From Bacteroidetes bacterium UBA6183 (GTDB lineage Bacteria > Bacteroidota > Bacteroidia > UKL13-3): DNA of 8,189 nucleotides. The notes below the pieces were generated by a model. It was not told where the DNA came from, searched no databases, and worked only from the letters and a program-made list of their open reading frames with translations. Both the position numbers and the translations under genes were made by a program. Of the stretch, positions 1 to 6,231 are shown one piece after another. Location: NCBI GenBank assembly GCA_002422865.1, contig DITN01000105.1, positions 1 through 8,189 on the forward strand, read 5' to 3'. Within the stretch, counting starts at the first letter, position 1, and each line of letters begins with the position of its first letter.

Positions 1-1193
1 CGGTGCTTTGCGATAGTGCATGGGTTCGTTTAAACATCAACCTAATAAATGACGGTCCTGATGCAGTTGATGATAATTTAATTGTAGATGAAGATGGATC
101 AGTAACAAGCGATATACGTTTAAATGATTCTGATATTGATGGTGTTCTTAGTAATCCGTTAGTAATAGTTACTCCACAAAATGGAATAGCTGTGGTAAAC
201 GCAAATGGTACAATTACTTACACTCCAAATTCAAATTATAATGGGTTAGATTCATTCATGTATCGCGTGTGTGATAATGGGACGCCAATATTATGCGATA
301 GTGCTTGGGTTATGATTAATGTTAATCCTGTTAATGATGGTCCTTTATTGTTAAATGATACAGCATCAACCAATAAAAATAATTCTGTTGTAGTTAATGT
401 TCTGGCAAACGATCAGCATGCTGATAGTGATGGAGTATTGAACAATCCAACCATAGATATTAATTCTGCAAATGGAACCTTGGTAATTAATGCAAATGGA
501 ACTATAACCTACACTCCGGGGTTAAATTTTGTGGGTGTTGATTCTTTCCAATATAAAGTGTGCGACAATGGTTTACCAATAATATGTGGTAATGCCTGGG
601 TTACAATAACTGTTAAACAAGTTAACGATAACAACAATCCAATTGCAGTTAATGATACTATTGAGGTTAAACAAGGAACATCGGTTGTATTTAATGTAAC
701 ACTTAATGATAGTGACGATAAGGGATTGGGTATGCCAGAAGTAATAGTTGCCCCTAAATTTGGTACTTTACTTTTAAGGGCTGACACCACTTACATATAT
801 ACTCCTAACGAGGGCTATTTTGGACCAGACGATTTTACCTACCGCATAGGTGATTTAGGAATGCCAATAATGTTTGATAGTGCAGTAGTAATTATTAACG
901 TTATTGAAAATACGCTTAAAATACCCGGAGGCTTTTCACCTGATGGGGATGGTTTAAATGATTATTTCGTAATACCAGGAATTGAGAAATATCCAAATAA
1001 CACATTAAGGGTATTAAATAGATGGGGTGAAGAAGTATTTGTTAGACAACGTTATGCGAATGACTGGGGTGGTGAGCCTAATCTTGGATTAAGAATACAA
1101 GATGGAAAACTTCCGGGTGGTACTTACTTCTACATTTTTGAAACCGGAACAGATGAAAAACCAATAACCGGAAGTATTTACATTAATAAATAA
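1..1193 (+). CDS. Tandem cadherin/Ig-like repeat surface protein with type B T9SS C-terminal domain (5'-truncated)
   Basis: This is the 3' end of a larger gene. The reading frame is open to the left edge, and the GTG at position 3 is an internal valine codon, not a start. The visible 396 residues hold the tail of one repeat (1-15), then three repeats of about 95 residues (16-110, 111-207, 208-302) of the tandem-95/Big_9/cadherin-like kind. Each repeat has an ND-x-D-rich loop, an NGT-x-x-YTP strand and a D-SF/DDF-x-Y strand. Residues about 304-396 form the gliding-motility-associated (CHU_C, type B) T9SS sorting domain: FSPDGDGLNDYF at 311-322, LNRWGEEVF at 338-346, and PGGTYFYIF at 371-379. 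In this family the domain directs export across the outer membrane by T9SS and partners with PorP/SprF proteins, and such a gene follows 5 nt downstream. The likely role is a long surface adhesin, comparable in layout to SprB but not shown to be orthologous. Full length and signal peptide are outside the window. Confidence 0.92.
   Translation, partial: VLCDSAWVRLNINLINDGPDAVDDNLIVDEDGSVTSDIRLNDSDIDGVLSNPLVIVTPQNGIAVVNANGTITYTPNSNYNGLDSFMYRVCDNGTPILCDSAWVMINVNPVNDGPLLLNDTASTNKNNSVVVNVLANDQHADSDGVLNNPTIDINSANGTLVINANGTITYTPGLNFVGVDSFQYKVCDNGLPIICGNAWVTITVKQVNDNNNPIAVNDTIEVKQGTSVVFNVTLNDSDDKGLGMPEVIVAPKFGTLLLRADTTYIYTPNEGYFGPDDFTYRIGDLGMPIMFDSAVVIINVIENTLKIPGGFSPDGDGLNDYFVIPGIEKYPNNTLRVLNRWGEEVFVRQRYANDWGGEPNLGLRIQDGKLPGGTYFYIFETGTDEKPITGSIYINK
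48..908 (+). repeat. Three tandem ~95-residue protein repeats within the adhesin gene
   Basis: The units lie at about 48-332, 333-623 and 624-908 (95, 97 and about 95 codons). They are clear at protein level, sharing the acidic ND..D..G loop, the NANGTITYTP strand in the first two units and the YRVCDNG-type strand. They have drifted at DNA level, as similar peptides use different codons, so this is an old duplication rather than a recent DNA expansion. The first two units carry a cysteine pair eight residues apart (C90/C98 and C187/C195). The third has Gly283 and Phe291 at those places. A partial earlier unit ends at about position 47, so the array continues to the left of the window. Confidence 0.85.
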
Positions 1194-1198
1194 CCGTG

Positions 1199-2113
1199 AT
1201 GAAAAAATTAGGAATTACATTAATAATAACATTAAGCGCGCTTATTGTAAGTGCGCAACAAGATCCAATGTTCAGTCAGTATTGGGTTAATCCTCAAATT
1301 ATAAATCCTGCGCAAGCAGGTGCTGATGGTAGAACATTACTAAATGCAACCGGTCGTTTACAATGGGTAAACGTAAAAGGGGCACCTAAAACAAGTTCAC
1401 TGGCCATAGGGGGTATGGCCGGTGAGCACATAGGTTTAGGGTTATCTTATGTGTATGATCAAGTTGGAATATCGAGAACTAATACAGTAAATGCTGATAT
1501 TAATTACCATTTGAAACTGAAAAGTAATTGGCGTTTAATTACCGGCTTAAGGTTAATTGGTTTAATCAACCAAATGAATTTCTCCGAGATTTCAACAACT
1601 TCACCCGGAGATCCTTTATTTATGGAAAACCTGAGTAGTGGGGTAAAACCTAATGCCGGTTTTGGTTTTTTGGTTACTAACAAAAAGTTTTACTTGGGCT
1701 ATAGCCAACCACGTTTGGTTAACTACGATTTTGGTGCTAAAAGTGTTATGGGCAACACTAAAATTATTTCTCATAGGTTTGCTTATGTTGGATACAATTT
1801 TGACTTAAATGATGAGTTTAAGTTTCGACCAAGTATTTTGATGAAAGAGGTAACTAATGCACCTGTTCAATTTGACTTTAATGCCGTACTTGAAATGAAA
1901 AGTAAAGTAGTTACCGGCTTAAGTTACCGTTCGGGTGATGGTGTAGGAGCAATGTTAGGCGTTGTAAACGCGGGAAGATTCGATATTTATTATTGCTATG
2001 ATTATCCGCTTTCTGCTATCTCAATGATCTCAAAGCAAACCCACCAAATTACCATCAGTTTAAACCTTACCGGTAAACCCAACCGCATTAACTCACCTCG
2101 TTATTTTAATTAA
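1199..2113 (+). CDS. PorP/SprF family type IX secretion system outer-membrane protein
   Basis: This 304-residue protein has a clear signal peptide (residues 1-19, cleavage expected after VSA before QQDP). The family hallmark follows directly: QDPMFSQYWVNPQIINPAQAG at 21-41. The rest is rich in alternating hydrophobic strands with Gly and aromatic residues, as in an outer-membrane beta-barrel. It ends HQITISLNL and then a SPRYF tail, also typical of the family. PorP/SprF proteins are needed for secretion or surface retention of particular T9SS substrates, notably those with type B C-terminal domains, and one is encoded 5 nt upstream. The OmpA-family gene starts 5 nt downstream, so the three are probably one transcript. 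I chose the ATG at 1199 over the adjacent in-frame GTG at 1196 because it gives the usual MKK signal-peptide start. No Shine-Dalgarno sequence is visible, as is usual in this phylum. It is likely a dedicated paralogue for the upstream adhesin rather than core PorP, but this is inference. Confidence 0.93.
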   Translation: MKKLGITLIITLSALIVSAQQDPMFSQYWVNPQIINPAQAGADGRTLLNATGRLQWVNVKGAPKTSSLAIGGMAGEHIGLGLSYVYDQVGISRTNTVNADINYHLKLKSNWRLITGLRLIGLINQMNFSEISTTSPGDPLFMENLSSGVKPNAGFGFLVTNKKFYLGYSQPRLVNYDFGAKSVMGNTKIISHRFAYVGYNFDLNDEFKFRPSILMKEVTNAPVQFDFNAVLEMKSKVVTGLSYRSGDGVGAMLGVVNAGRFDIYYCYDYPLSAISMISKQTHQITISLNLTGKPNRINSPRYFN

Positions 2114-2118
2114 TTGGT

Positions 2119-3960
2119 ATGAAGAAGATTTTATTGGCAATATTAGTGTTGGTTTACTGCTCAACCACTAATGCACAATCGCAGTCAAAACTAAACAAGC
2201 AACTTTTTGAGAGAGACATGACAGATGCTGAGGTTTTATTGGCTAAGCGTTTACATAATGGAGACTCTTCAGTTCTTACTCAATATGCTTATGTTTTATT
2301 ACGTTTAAATAAATACAAAGAGGCCTACAAAAATTACAGCATAGCCGCAAGTAAAGGACTTATTAATGAAAAACAGCATTTGCTTGATTATGTGAGCTTA
2401 TGTAAACAAAATAACTTGAACCAATCGGCATATAAGCCATTTATACTAAAGTTGCGTGAATTGGGATTTAGTTTAAGTGAAAATCAAACTGAAGAATCAA
2501 TTAACAGCCTTGCTGAGGTGAGTAATTCTTGTATCAATTCATCAGGAGATGAATTTGGTTTAACTAGTTTTTTAGGAGTTAAATTATTTTCATCAAACAG
2601 AATGTCTACCGATGAGAATGTACAAAATGCTTTTATGCAAACATTTACTATCAATAATAAATGTGATGTAGTTGTTAAAAATATAACACCTGAATTGAAG
2701 CGATACCACACAGGACCGGTGCATTCAACAGCAAATGGTAAATATATTTTTGTTACGGTGAGTCGCACAAAAAAAAATAAATCAGGAATTTACCAACTTG
2801 AAATTTTATGGTCGAAAAAGGTTGATGGTGGATATTCAGCATATACTTCATTACCATTTTGCTCACCTGATTATTCTGTTCAACATGCATTTTTTGATGA
2901 TGCATCGGGTACGCTATTCTTCTCTTCTGATATGAAAGGTGGCAGAGGAGGTTTTGATATATATTACAGTAAGATTAACGATTTGGGTTGGGATTCACCA
3001 AAACCATTAACAACAGTAAATACATCTGCTGATGAAGTTTTTCCAACCATAAGTAATGGAGATTTGTTTTATAGCTCCACACCTGCAAATGGATTTGGAG
3101 GTTTAGATATTTTAATGTTGGTAAAAGGTTCGCAAACACCAGTTATTTTATCTGCTCCTATCAACTCTAGTTATGATGATTTTTATTTCCAACCTAATTC
3201 AAAAATAAACGGTACATTCACTTCCAATAGAATAGGAGGTAAGGGGGGAGATGACATATATGATTATACTATTGACACCACACCTTATGCAGTTTGTATT
3301 GAGTTAAAAGATAGTATAACACAACAACCGAATAAAGATGTTGTAGTTAACTATACACTGGGTAATATGATTTACACTGCTATTTCAGATGAAAAAGGAT
3401 TGGTTTGTTTTAATATTCCTGCAACCAGCAAGTTAATAGGTACAGCGCTTTCTATTACATTAAAAAAGGGAGGCTATTATCCTTTATCTTTTCAGGTGCC
3501 ATTAACTTTTGATAAAACCCGCAAACTTAAAGTACTTAAACTAATGCCGGTAATTCCGGTTGTTGTAGCCAAGGCTAAAATAAAAGTAGGACAGGATTTA
3601 GGTAAACTATTAAACTTAAACCCAATTTATTTTGATTTAGGTAAATGGGATGTAAGGTCTGATGCAGCAATTGAGCTAGATAAAATTGTGTCAGCCATGA
3701 ATGAATTTCCTAATTTAGTTATCGAGTTAGGATCACATACTGATTCTCGCTCAAGTGCAAAGTTTAATCAAGCCTTATCTCAAAAACGTGCTGAATCATC
3801 GGGTCAATACATTTTATCAAAAGGCATAGCTTCTAAAAGATTAACATGGAAAGGTTACGGTGAATCAAAATTATTAAATAAGTGTAAAGATGGCGTTAAA
3901 TGTAGCGAAGACGACCATGCTAAAAACAGGAGAACAGAATTTAAAATCATTAAGATGTAG
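2119..3960 (+). CDS. PorE-like OmpA family protein (TPR / PD40 propeller / CRD / OmpA C-terminal)
   Basis: This 613-residue secreted protein has a signal peptide at residues 1-19 (cleavage after TNA). Regions in order: TPR-like helices at about 35-118; PD40-type beta-propeller strands at about 195-380, seen as repeated LFFSSDMKGGRGGFDIYY-like motifs at 266, 317 and 366; a carboxypeptidase-regulatory-like beta-sandwich at about 390-470; and an OmpA C-terminal domain at about 495-610. The OmpA part shows IYFDLGKWDVR (503-513), the peptidoglycan-binding TD (Asp542) with LSQKRA (Arg557), and NRRTEF (603-608). A Cys589/Cys595 pair flanks the DGV loop, as often seen in Bacteroidota OmpA domains. 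The same four-part order is known for PorE of Porphyromonas gingivalis, which joins the secretion apparatus to peptidoglycan. The likely role is a periplasmic anchor for the PorP/SprF protein and adhesin encoded upstream. Cys14 does not form a lipobox because residue 13 is Tyr. The last 11 bp overlap the convergent regulator gene. Confidence 0.9.
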   Translation: MKKILLAILVLVYCSTTNAQSQSKLNKQLFERDMTDAEVLLAKRLHNGDSSVLTQYAYVLLRLNKYKEAYKNYSIAASKGLINEKQHLLDYVSLCKQNNLNQSAYKPFILKLRELGFSLSENQTEESINSLAEVSNSCINSSGDEFGLTSFLGVKLFSSNRMSTDENVQNAFMQTFTINNKCDVVVKNITPELKRYHTGPVHSTANGKYIFVTVSRTKKNKSGIYQLEILWSKKVDGGYSAYTSLPFCSPDYSVQHAFFDDASGTLFFSSDMKGGRGGFDIYYSKINDLGWDSPKPLTTVNTSADEVFPTISNGDLFYSSTPANGFGGLDILMLVKGSQTPVILSAPINSSYDDFYFQPNSKINGTFTSNRIGGKGGDDIYDYTIDTTPYAVCIELKDSITQQPNKDVVVNYTLGNMIYTAISDEKGLVCFNIPATSKLIGTALSITLKKGGYYPLSFQVPLTFDKTRKLKVLKLMPVIPVVVAKAKIKVGQDLGKLLNLNPIYFDLGKWDVRSDAAIELDKIVSAMNEFPNLVIELGSHTDSRSSAKFNQALSQKRAESSGQYILSKGIASKRLTWKGYGESKLLNKCKDGVKCSEDDHAKNRRTEFKIIKM

Positions 3961-5875
3961 TTGGTAAAGTCTCTTCCATTGCACGTTTTTTCAATTCACT
4001 CCATGTAACATTATCTTCGAAGCCGACTTTCTTTTTAAGTCGGCTTCTTACATTATGTACGTATTGGCTCGATAATCCCATCAACGCGCTAATGTCTTTT
4101 ACCTTATAGTCTTCAATAGATAGCGCGAAAATCCGCTTTTCTGTCTTATTAAAGTCAGTCAAACTTGGGAATAGCTTTTCGTACAACTCATTGTTTTGAT
4201 AAAGTTTATCTGCAATTTCTGGATGTTCTATATTTTCAAAATGTGAGATTTTTGCAAGCTCTCTTTTTATCTTGTAAAGTTCTTTTGCGCTGTTGGTTGT
4301 TGATGAAGAGATTGTATTACCAAGTTCATTTGATTTTATAATAATAGATTTAGATAACTCTACGATTCTGTTATTCAATTGTTTTTCTTTTTCAAGGTGT
4401 TTATCTTTTTCTTCTGTTTGTATTTTCTCTAGCGTTAATAATTGTAGCTCGGCTTGTTTTTTTTGACCGTTAAGAAATATTAAAATGATAAGAGTTATTA
4501 AAAATAAAGTGGAAATTGAACCAAGTAAAATTAGAATTTGATTTTCCTTGGTTTTAGTAGTTAATTTCATACTTAATGCATTTTGCTCACTTAATAAGCG
4601 TTCAAATTTAATTTGATGATCAATGTCGCTAACTCTTAAAGAATCATTTACTGCCAAGTATTCGTTGTGATTATCATATGCAGCTAAGTAGTTTTCATTT
4701 GCTAATTCTGGTTTGTTTTCGTTCTGATAAATTAATCCAAGTAGCATATGTGCCGAATATTTTAGTAATTTATCATTCGACTCAATAATTTTATGTTTAT
4801 CAATTAACGATGTAATGTATGGAACTTTAAAAATATCTATTTGTTGGATTTCATCAATTGTTAACGTTTCAATTATTGAAGGAATAATTTCATTGAAATA
4901 ATCTTCAAAAAAAGTTTTGTTATCCTTAAAATAATCTGCACATGCTCTTATACCTTCATCGTGATGTATTTGATGCCATTTGTTTGTAAATAATGCTGCT
5001 TTAAAGTCTGGGCTATAATCATTAATGTGTAAATTAGTTAGTATTTTACGACTTTTTTCCCATTGTTTTTGAACTTGGTACAATGCAATTCTATTGCATT
5101 GTAAATGCTGGTTAACATAACTATTTCCATCTAATGCATTGTCTAATTTATGTGTACTCCATATACGCTCAGCTTCTTGATAATCTTTATTTGAAATTAA
5201 GATAGAAATTATGTTGGCGTATAATAATGTATCGGTATTTGCAAAGCCATTTGTTTTTATCGATGCAGATTTCATGAAGTAATAACCCGCTAACCCAAGT
5301 AAATTTTTATTAAAAGCAATTGTACCTAAGTTCATCGAAAATGTTTTTAGCATAACACTATCTCCTTTTTCTAAAGCATGTTCAAACCCAAGCTTAGTAT
5401 ATTTTTCACCAGAGTCTAGCTGCTCCGATTGGAAATAGCTTGCACAGATATTCTGATACGTATTAGATAGATTAATACTATCCAAATTACCTTCCACAAT
5501 TTCTAATGCTTTTTTACCATGATTAACGGATTGATCATATTGTTGTTCTTGTGAAAAAATGAAACATTTTAATGAGTTGACATAATATTGTGCTAGTGCA
5601 TTTTCTTGATTAAGGGCCATATCATTCATTTCATTTAATAAAGTGTAGGCCTCTTCTTTTTTATTGTTTTGATGTAATTTAGAAATGTGATTAATGATAA
5701 CTTTCTCATTGCCTTGTAACTTAGGAAGTCCATTTTTAAATGAATCATCGTGGCTTGAGCTATTTCGGAAAAATGTATTTTTTAAAAGTATGATTATAGC
5801 AAAAGTAAGAACTATTAAGAGTATATAAATCCACTTTCTTTTATTTAACCAATGGGTGATATTGTTTAATAACAT
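3950..5875 (-). CDS. Membrane-spanning TPR / LuxR-like HTH transcriptional regulator
   Basis: The 641-residue product is a one-component sensor-regulator by layout. A short basic N-terminus (NKRK at 11-14) precedes membrane segment 1 (about 15-32). Residues about 50-430 are helical with TPR-like pairs (for example 76-129, 136-206, 216-243 and 373-411). Membrane segment 2 is at about 446-468, followed by a charged coiled coil (471-515). The C-terminal helix-turn-helix is at about 570-632, with LTDFNKTEKRIFAL, the KDISALMGLSSQYVHNVRSRLKKKVG core and a typical trailing helix. The positive-inside rule puts the TPR region in the periplasm and the HTH in the cytoplasm. Such TPR-TM-coil-HTH proteins are common in Bacteroidota, but their ligands are mostly unknown. 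No kinase or receiver motifs are present. It converges on the T9SS adhesin cassette with an 11-bp tail-to-tail overlap and diverges from the LamG/Ig protein gene, so either could be its target. The ATG at 5875 is chosen because the next in-frame Met (84) would remove membrane segment 1. Confidence 0.88.
   Translation of the reverse strand: MLLNNITHWLNKRKWIYILLIVLTFAIIILLKNTFFRNSSSHDDSFKNGLPKLQGNEKVIINHISKLHQNNKKEEAYTLLNEMNDMALNQENALAQYYVNSLKCFIFSQEQQYDQSVNHGKKALEIVEGNLDSINLSNTYQNICASYFQSEQLDSGEKYTKLGFEHALEKGDSVMLKTFSMNLGTIAFNKNLLGLAGYYFMKSASIKTNGFANTDTLLYANIISILISNKDYQEAERIWSTHKLDNALDGNSYVNQHLQCNRIALYQVQKQWEKSRKILTNLHINDYSPDFKAALFTNKWHQIHHDEGIRACADYFKDNKTFFEDYFNEIIPSIIETLTIDEIQQIDIFKVPYITSLIDKHKIIESNDKLLKYSAHMLLGLIYQNENKPELANENYLAAYDNHNEYLAVNDSLRVSDIDHQIKFERLLSEQNALSMKLTTKTKENQILILLGSISTLFLITLIILIFLNGQKKQAELQLLTLEKIQTEEKDKHLEKEKQLNNRIVELSKSIIIKSNELGNTISSSTTNSAKELYKIKRELAKISHFENIEHPEIADKLYQNNELYEKLFPSLTDFNKTEKRIFALSIEDYKVKDISALMGLSSQYVHNVRSRLKKKVGFEDNVTWSELKKRAMEETLPTTS
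4019..4047. other. Perfect 11-bp inverted repeat (hairpin) inside the regulator gene, downstream of the OmpA-family stop
   Basis: Arms GAAGCCGACTT (4019-4029) and AAGTCGGCTTC (4037-4047) pair perfectly around a 7-nt loop. The loop is T-rich on the + strand and A-rich on the - strand. The hairpin begins 58 nt after the stop of the OmpA-family gene. Within the regulator it covers the codons for residues 610-619, at the end of the HTH recognition helix. No T-run follows either arm, so it is not a classical intrinsic terminator. It could act as a transcript 3'-end stabiliser or a barrier between converging transcripts, but this is inference. Confidence 0.55.
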
Positions 5876-5925
5876 GCTCGCAAATTACCATTATTTCATA
5901 CGCAGTATTTTCAAGGTGAAATATG

Positions 5926-6018
5926 GTTATAACAAAATACATAATGGTTTTAAAAATGATTTTAACTAATTAAATAAAATGCCTGTTTGGTATAATTTAT
6001 TTATAACAATTTATAACA
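5926..6018. repeat. Repeated TTATAACA motif, candidate operator half-sites
   Basis: TTATAACA occurs at 5927-5934, 6001-6008 and 6011-6018. The last two start exactly 10 bp apart, about one helical turn, so a bound protein would meet them on the same DNA face. The copy at 5926-5933 reads GTTATAAC, a perfect 8-bp palindrome. All three lie in the intergenic region shared by the regulator and the LamG/Ig gene. The AT-rich context makes chance recurrence quite possible. Confidence 0.3.
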
Positions 6019-6105
6019 TCATTGATATTTTCTCCTTTATAAATCAATCTTCACGTCAATAATTATTTATAGCCTACAACCTCTGTTCATTTCAAATATT
6101 CAGGG

Positions 6106-6131
6106 TTTATACAATTTAATCATTGTGTAAA
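6106..6131. other. 10-bp inverted repeat, possible hairpin or operator
   Basis: Arms TTTATACAAT (6106-6115) and ATTGTGTAAA (6122-6131) are complementary at 9 of 10 positions, and in + strand RNA the tenth is a G-U pair, so all ten can pair over a 6-nt loop. No T-run follows. A shorter perfect dyad, TACTTA-ACAA-TAAGTA, follows at 6137-6152. Function is unknown. It could be an operator, or a leader structure if transcription of the downstream gene starts upstream of it. Confidence 0.35.
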
Positions 6132-6167
6132 ATCTATACTTAACAATAAGTAAATATAGAGTTAGAG

Positions 6168-6185
6168 CATGTTATAATAACTATG
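6168..6185. promoter_or_regulatory. CAT-GTTAT-A-ATAAC-T-ATG dyad, candidate operator
   Basis: GTTAT and ATAAC form a perfect 5-bp inverted repeat around a single A (6171-6181). It is framed by CAT and ATG that also pair if one T is bulged. The core resembles the GTTATAAC palindrome at 5926. It lies 46 nt upstream of the LamG/Ig gene start, a position suited to a regulator site. Support is by pattern only. Confidence 0.3.
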
Positions 6186-6194
6186 CCGTTTGTG

Positions 6195-6212
6195 TGTCGC
6201 AACTTTGTCGCA
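6195..6212. repeat. TGTCGCA direct repeat with 11-bp period upstream of the LamG/Ig gene
   Basis: TGTCGCA occurs at 6195-6201 and again at 6206-6212, offset by 11 bp, and the second copy ends 19 nt before the ATG at 6232. It is a GC-richer island in a very AT-rich region, which makes the repeat more notable. It may be a protein-binding site or part of the 5' leader. No function is assigned. Confidence 0.35.
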
Positions 6213-6231
6213 CTTAAAATTTAATTAAATT

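Larger units (their letters stand above)
5876..6231. promoter_or_regulatory. Divergent AT-rich intergenic region, presumed promoters of the regulator (-) and LamG/Ig gene (+)
   Basis: This 356-bp non-coding stretch must supply the start signals for both divergent genes. I found no full match to the Bacteroidota promoter consensus (TTG then TAnnTTTG) on either strand. The nearest on the + strand is CAACTTTG at 6200-6207, without a TTG at the right distance. The region holds repeated TTATAAC motifs (5927, 6001, 6011, with a relative at 6171), dyads at 6106-6131, 6137-6152 and 6168-6185, and two TGTCGCA copies at 6195 and 6206. No small ORF or RNA gene was recognised. Confidence 0.5.

Noticed and set aside
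3..5. GTG at position 3 as the start of the first gene
   Set aside because: The residues after it continue a repeat unit already in progress, so the gene extends to the left of the window.
509..790. 93-codon minus-strand ORF within the adhesin
   Set aside because: It is antisense to well-supported repeat coding sequence, with no recognisable domain.
1196..1198. GTG as the start of the PorP/SprF gene
   Set aside because: The ATG directly after it gives a standard MKK signal peptide start, and an added residue has no support.
2158..2160. Cys14 of the OmpA-family protein as a lipoprotein cysteine
   Set aside because: The preceding residue is Tyr, which does not fit a lipobox, and TNA-Q at 17-20 is a normal signal peptidase I site.
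2484..2768. 94-codon minus-strand ORF within the OmpA-family gene
   Set aside because: It is the shadow of a clearly coding frame and has no family features.
3883..3903. Cys589/Cys595 pair in the OmpA domain as an unusual feature
   Set aside because: A cysteine pair around a DGV loop before NRRTEF is common in Bacteroidota OmpA-family proteins.
5881..5887. TAATTTG on the minus strand as a -7 element of the regulator
   Set aside because: It is one base short of TAnnTTTG, no TTG lies at the expected distance (the nearest is 24 nt away), and it would leave almost no leader.
5991..5996. TATAAT as a -10 promoter element
   Set aside because: There is no suitable -35 at 16-19 bp, the region is AT-rich, and the housekeeping sigma factor of Bacteroidota uses a different consensus.
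6218..6231. 14-bp palindrome AATTTAATTAAATT directly before the ATG
   Set aside because: It consists only of A and T in a very AT-rich leader, so chance is the simplest explanation.
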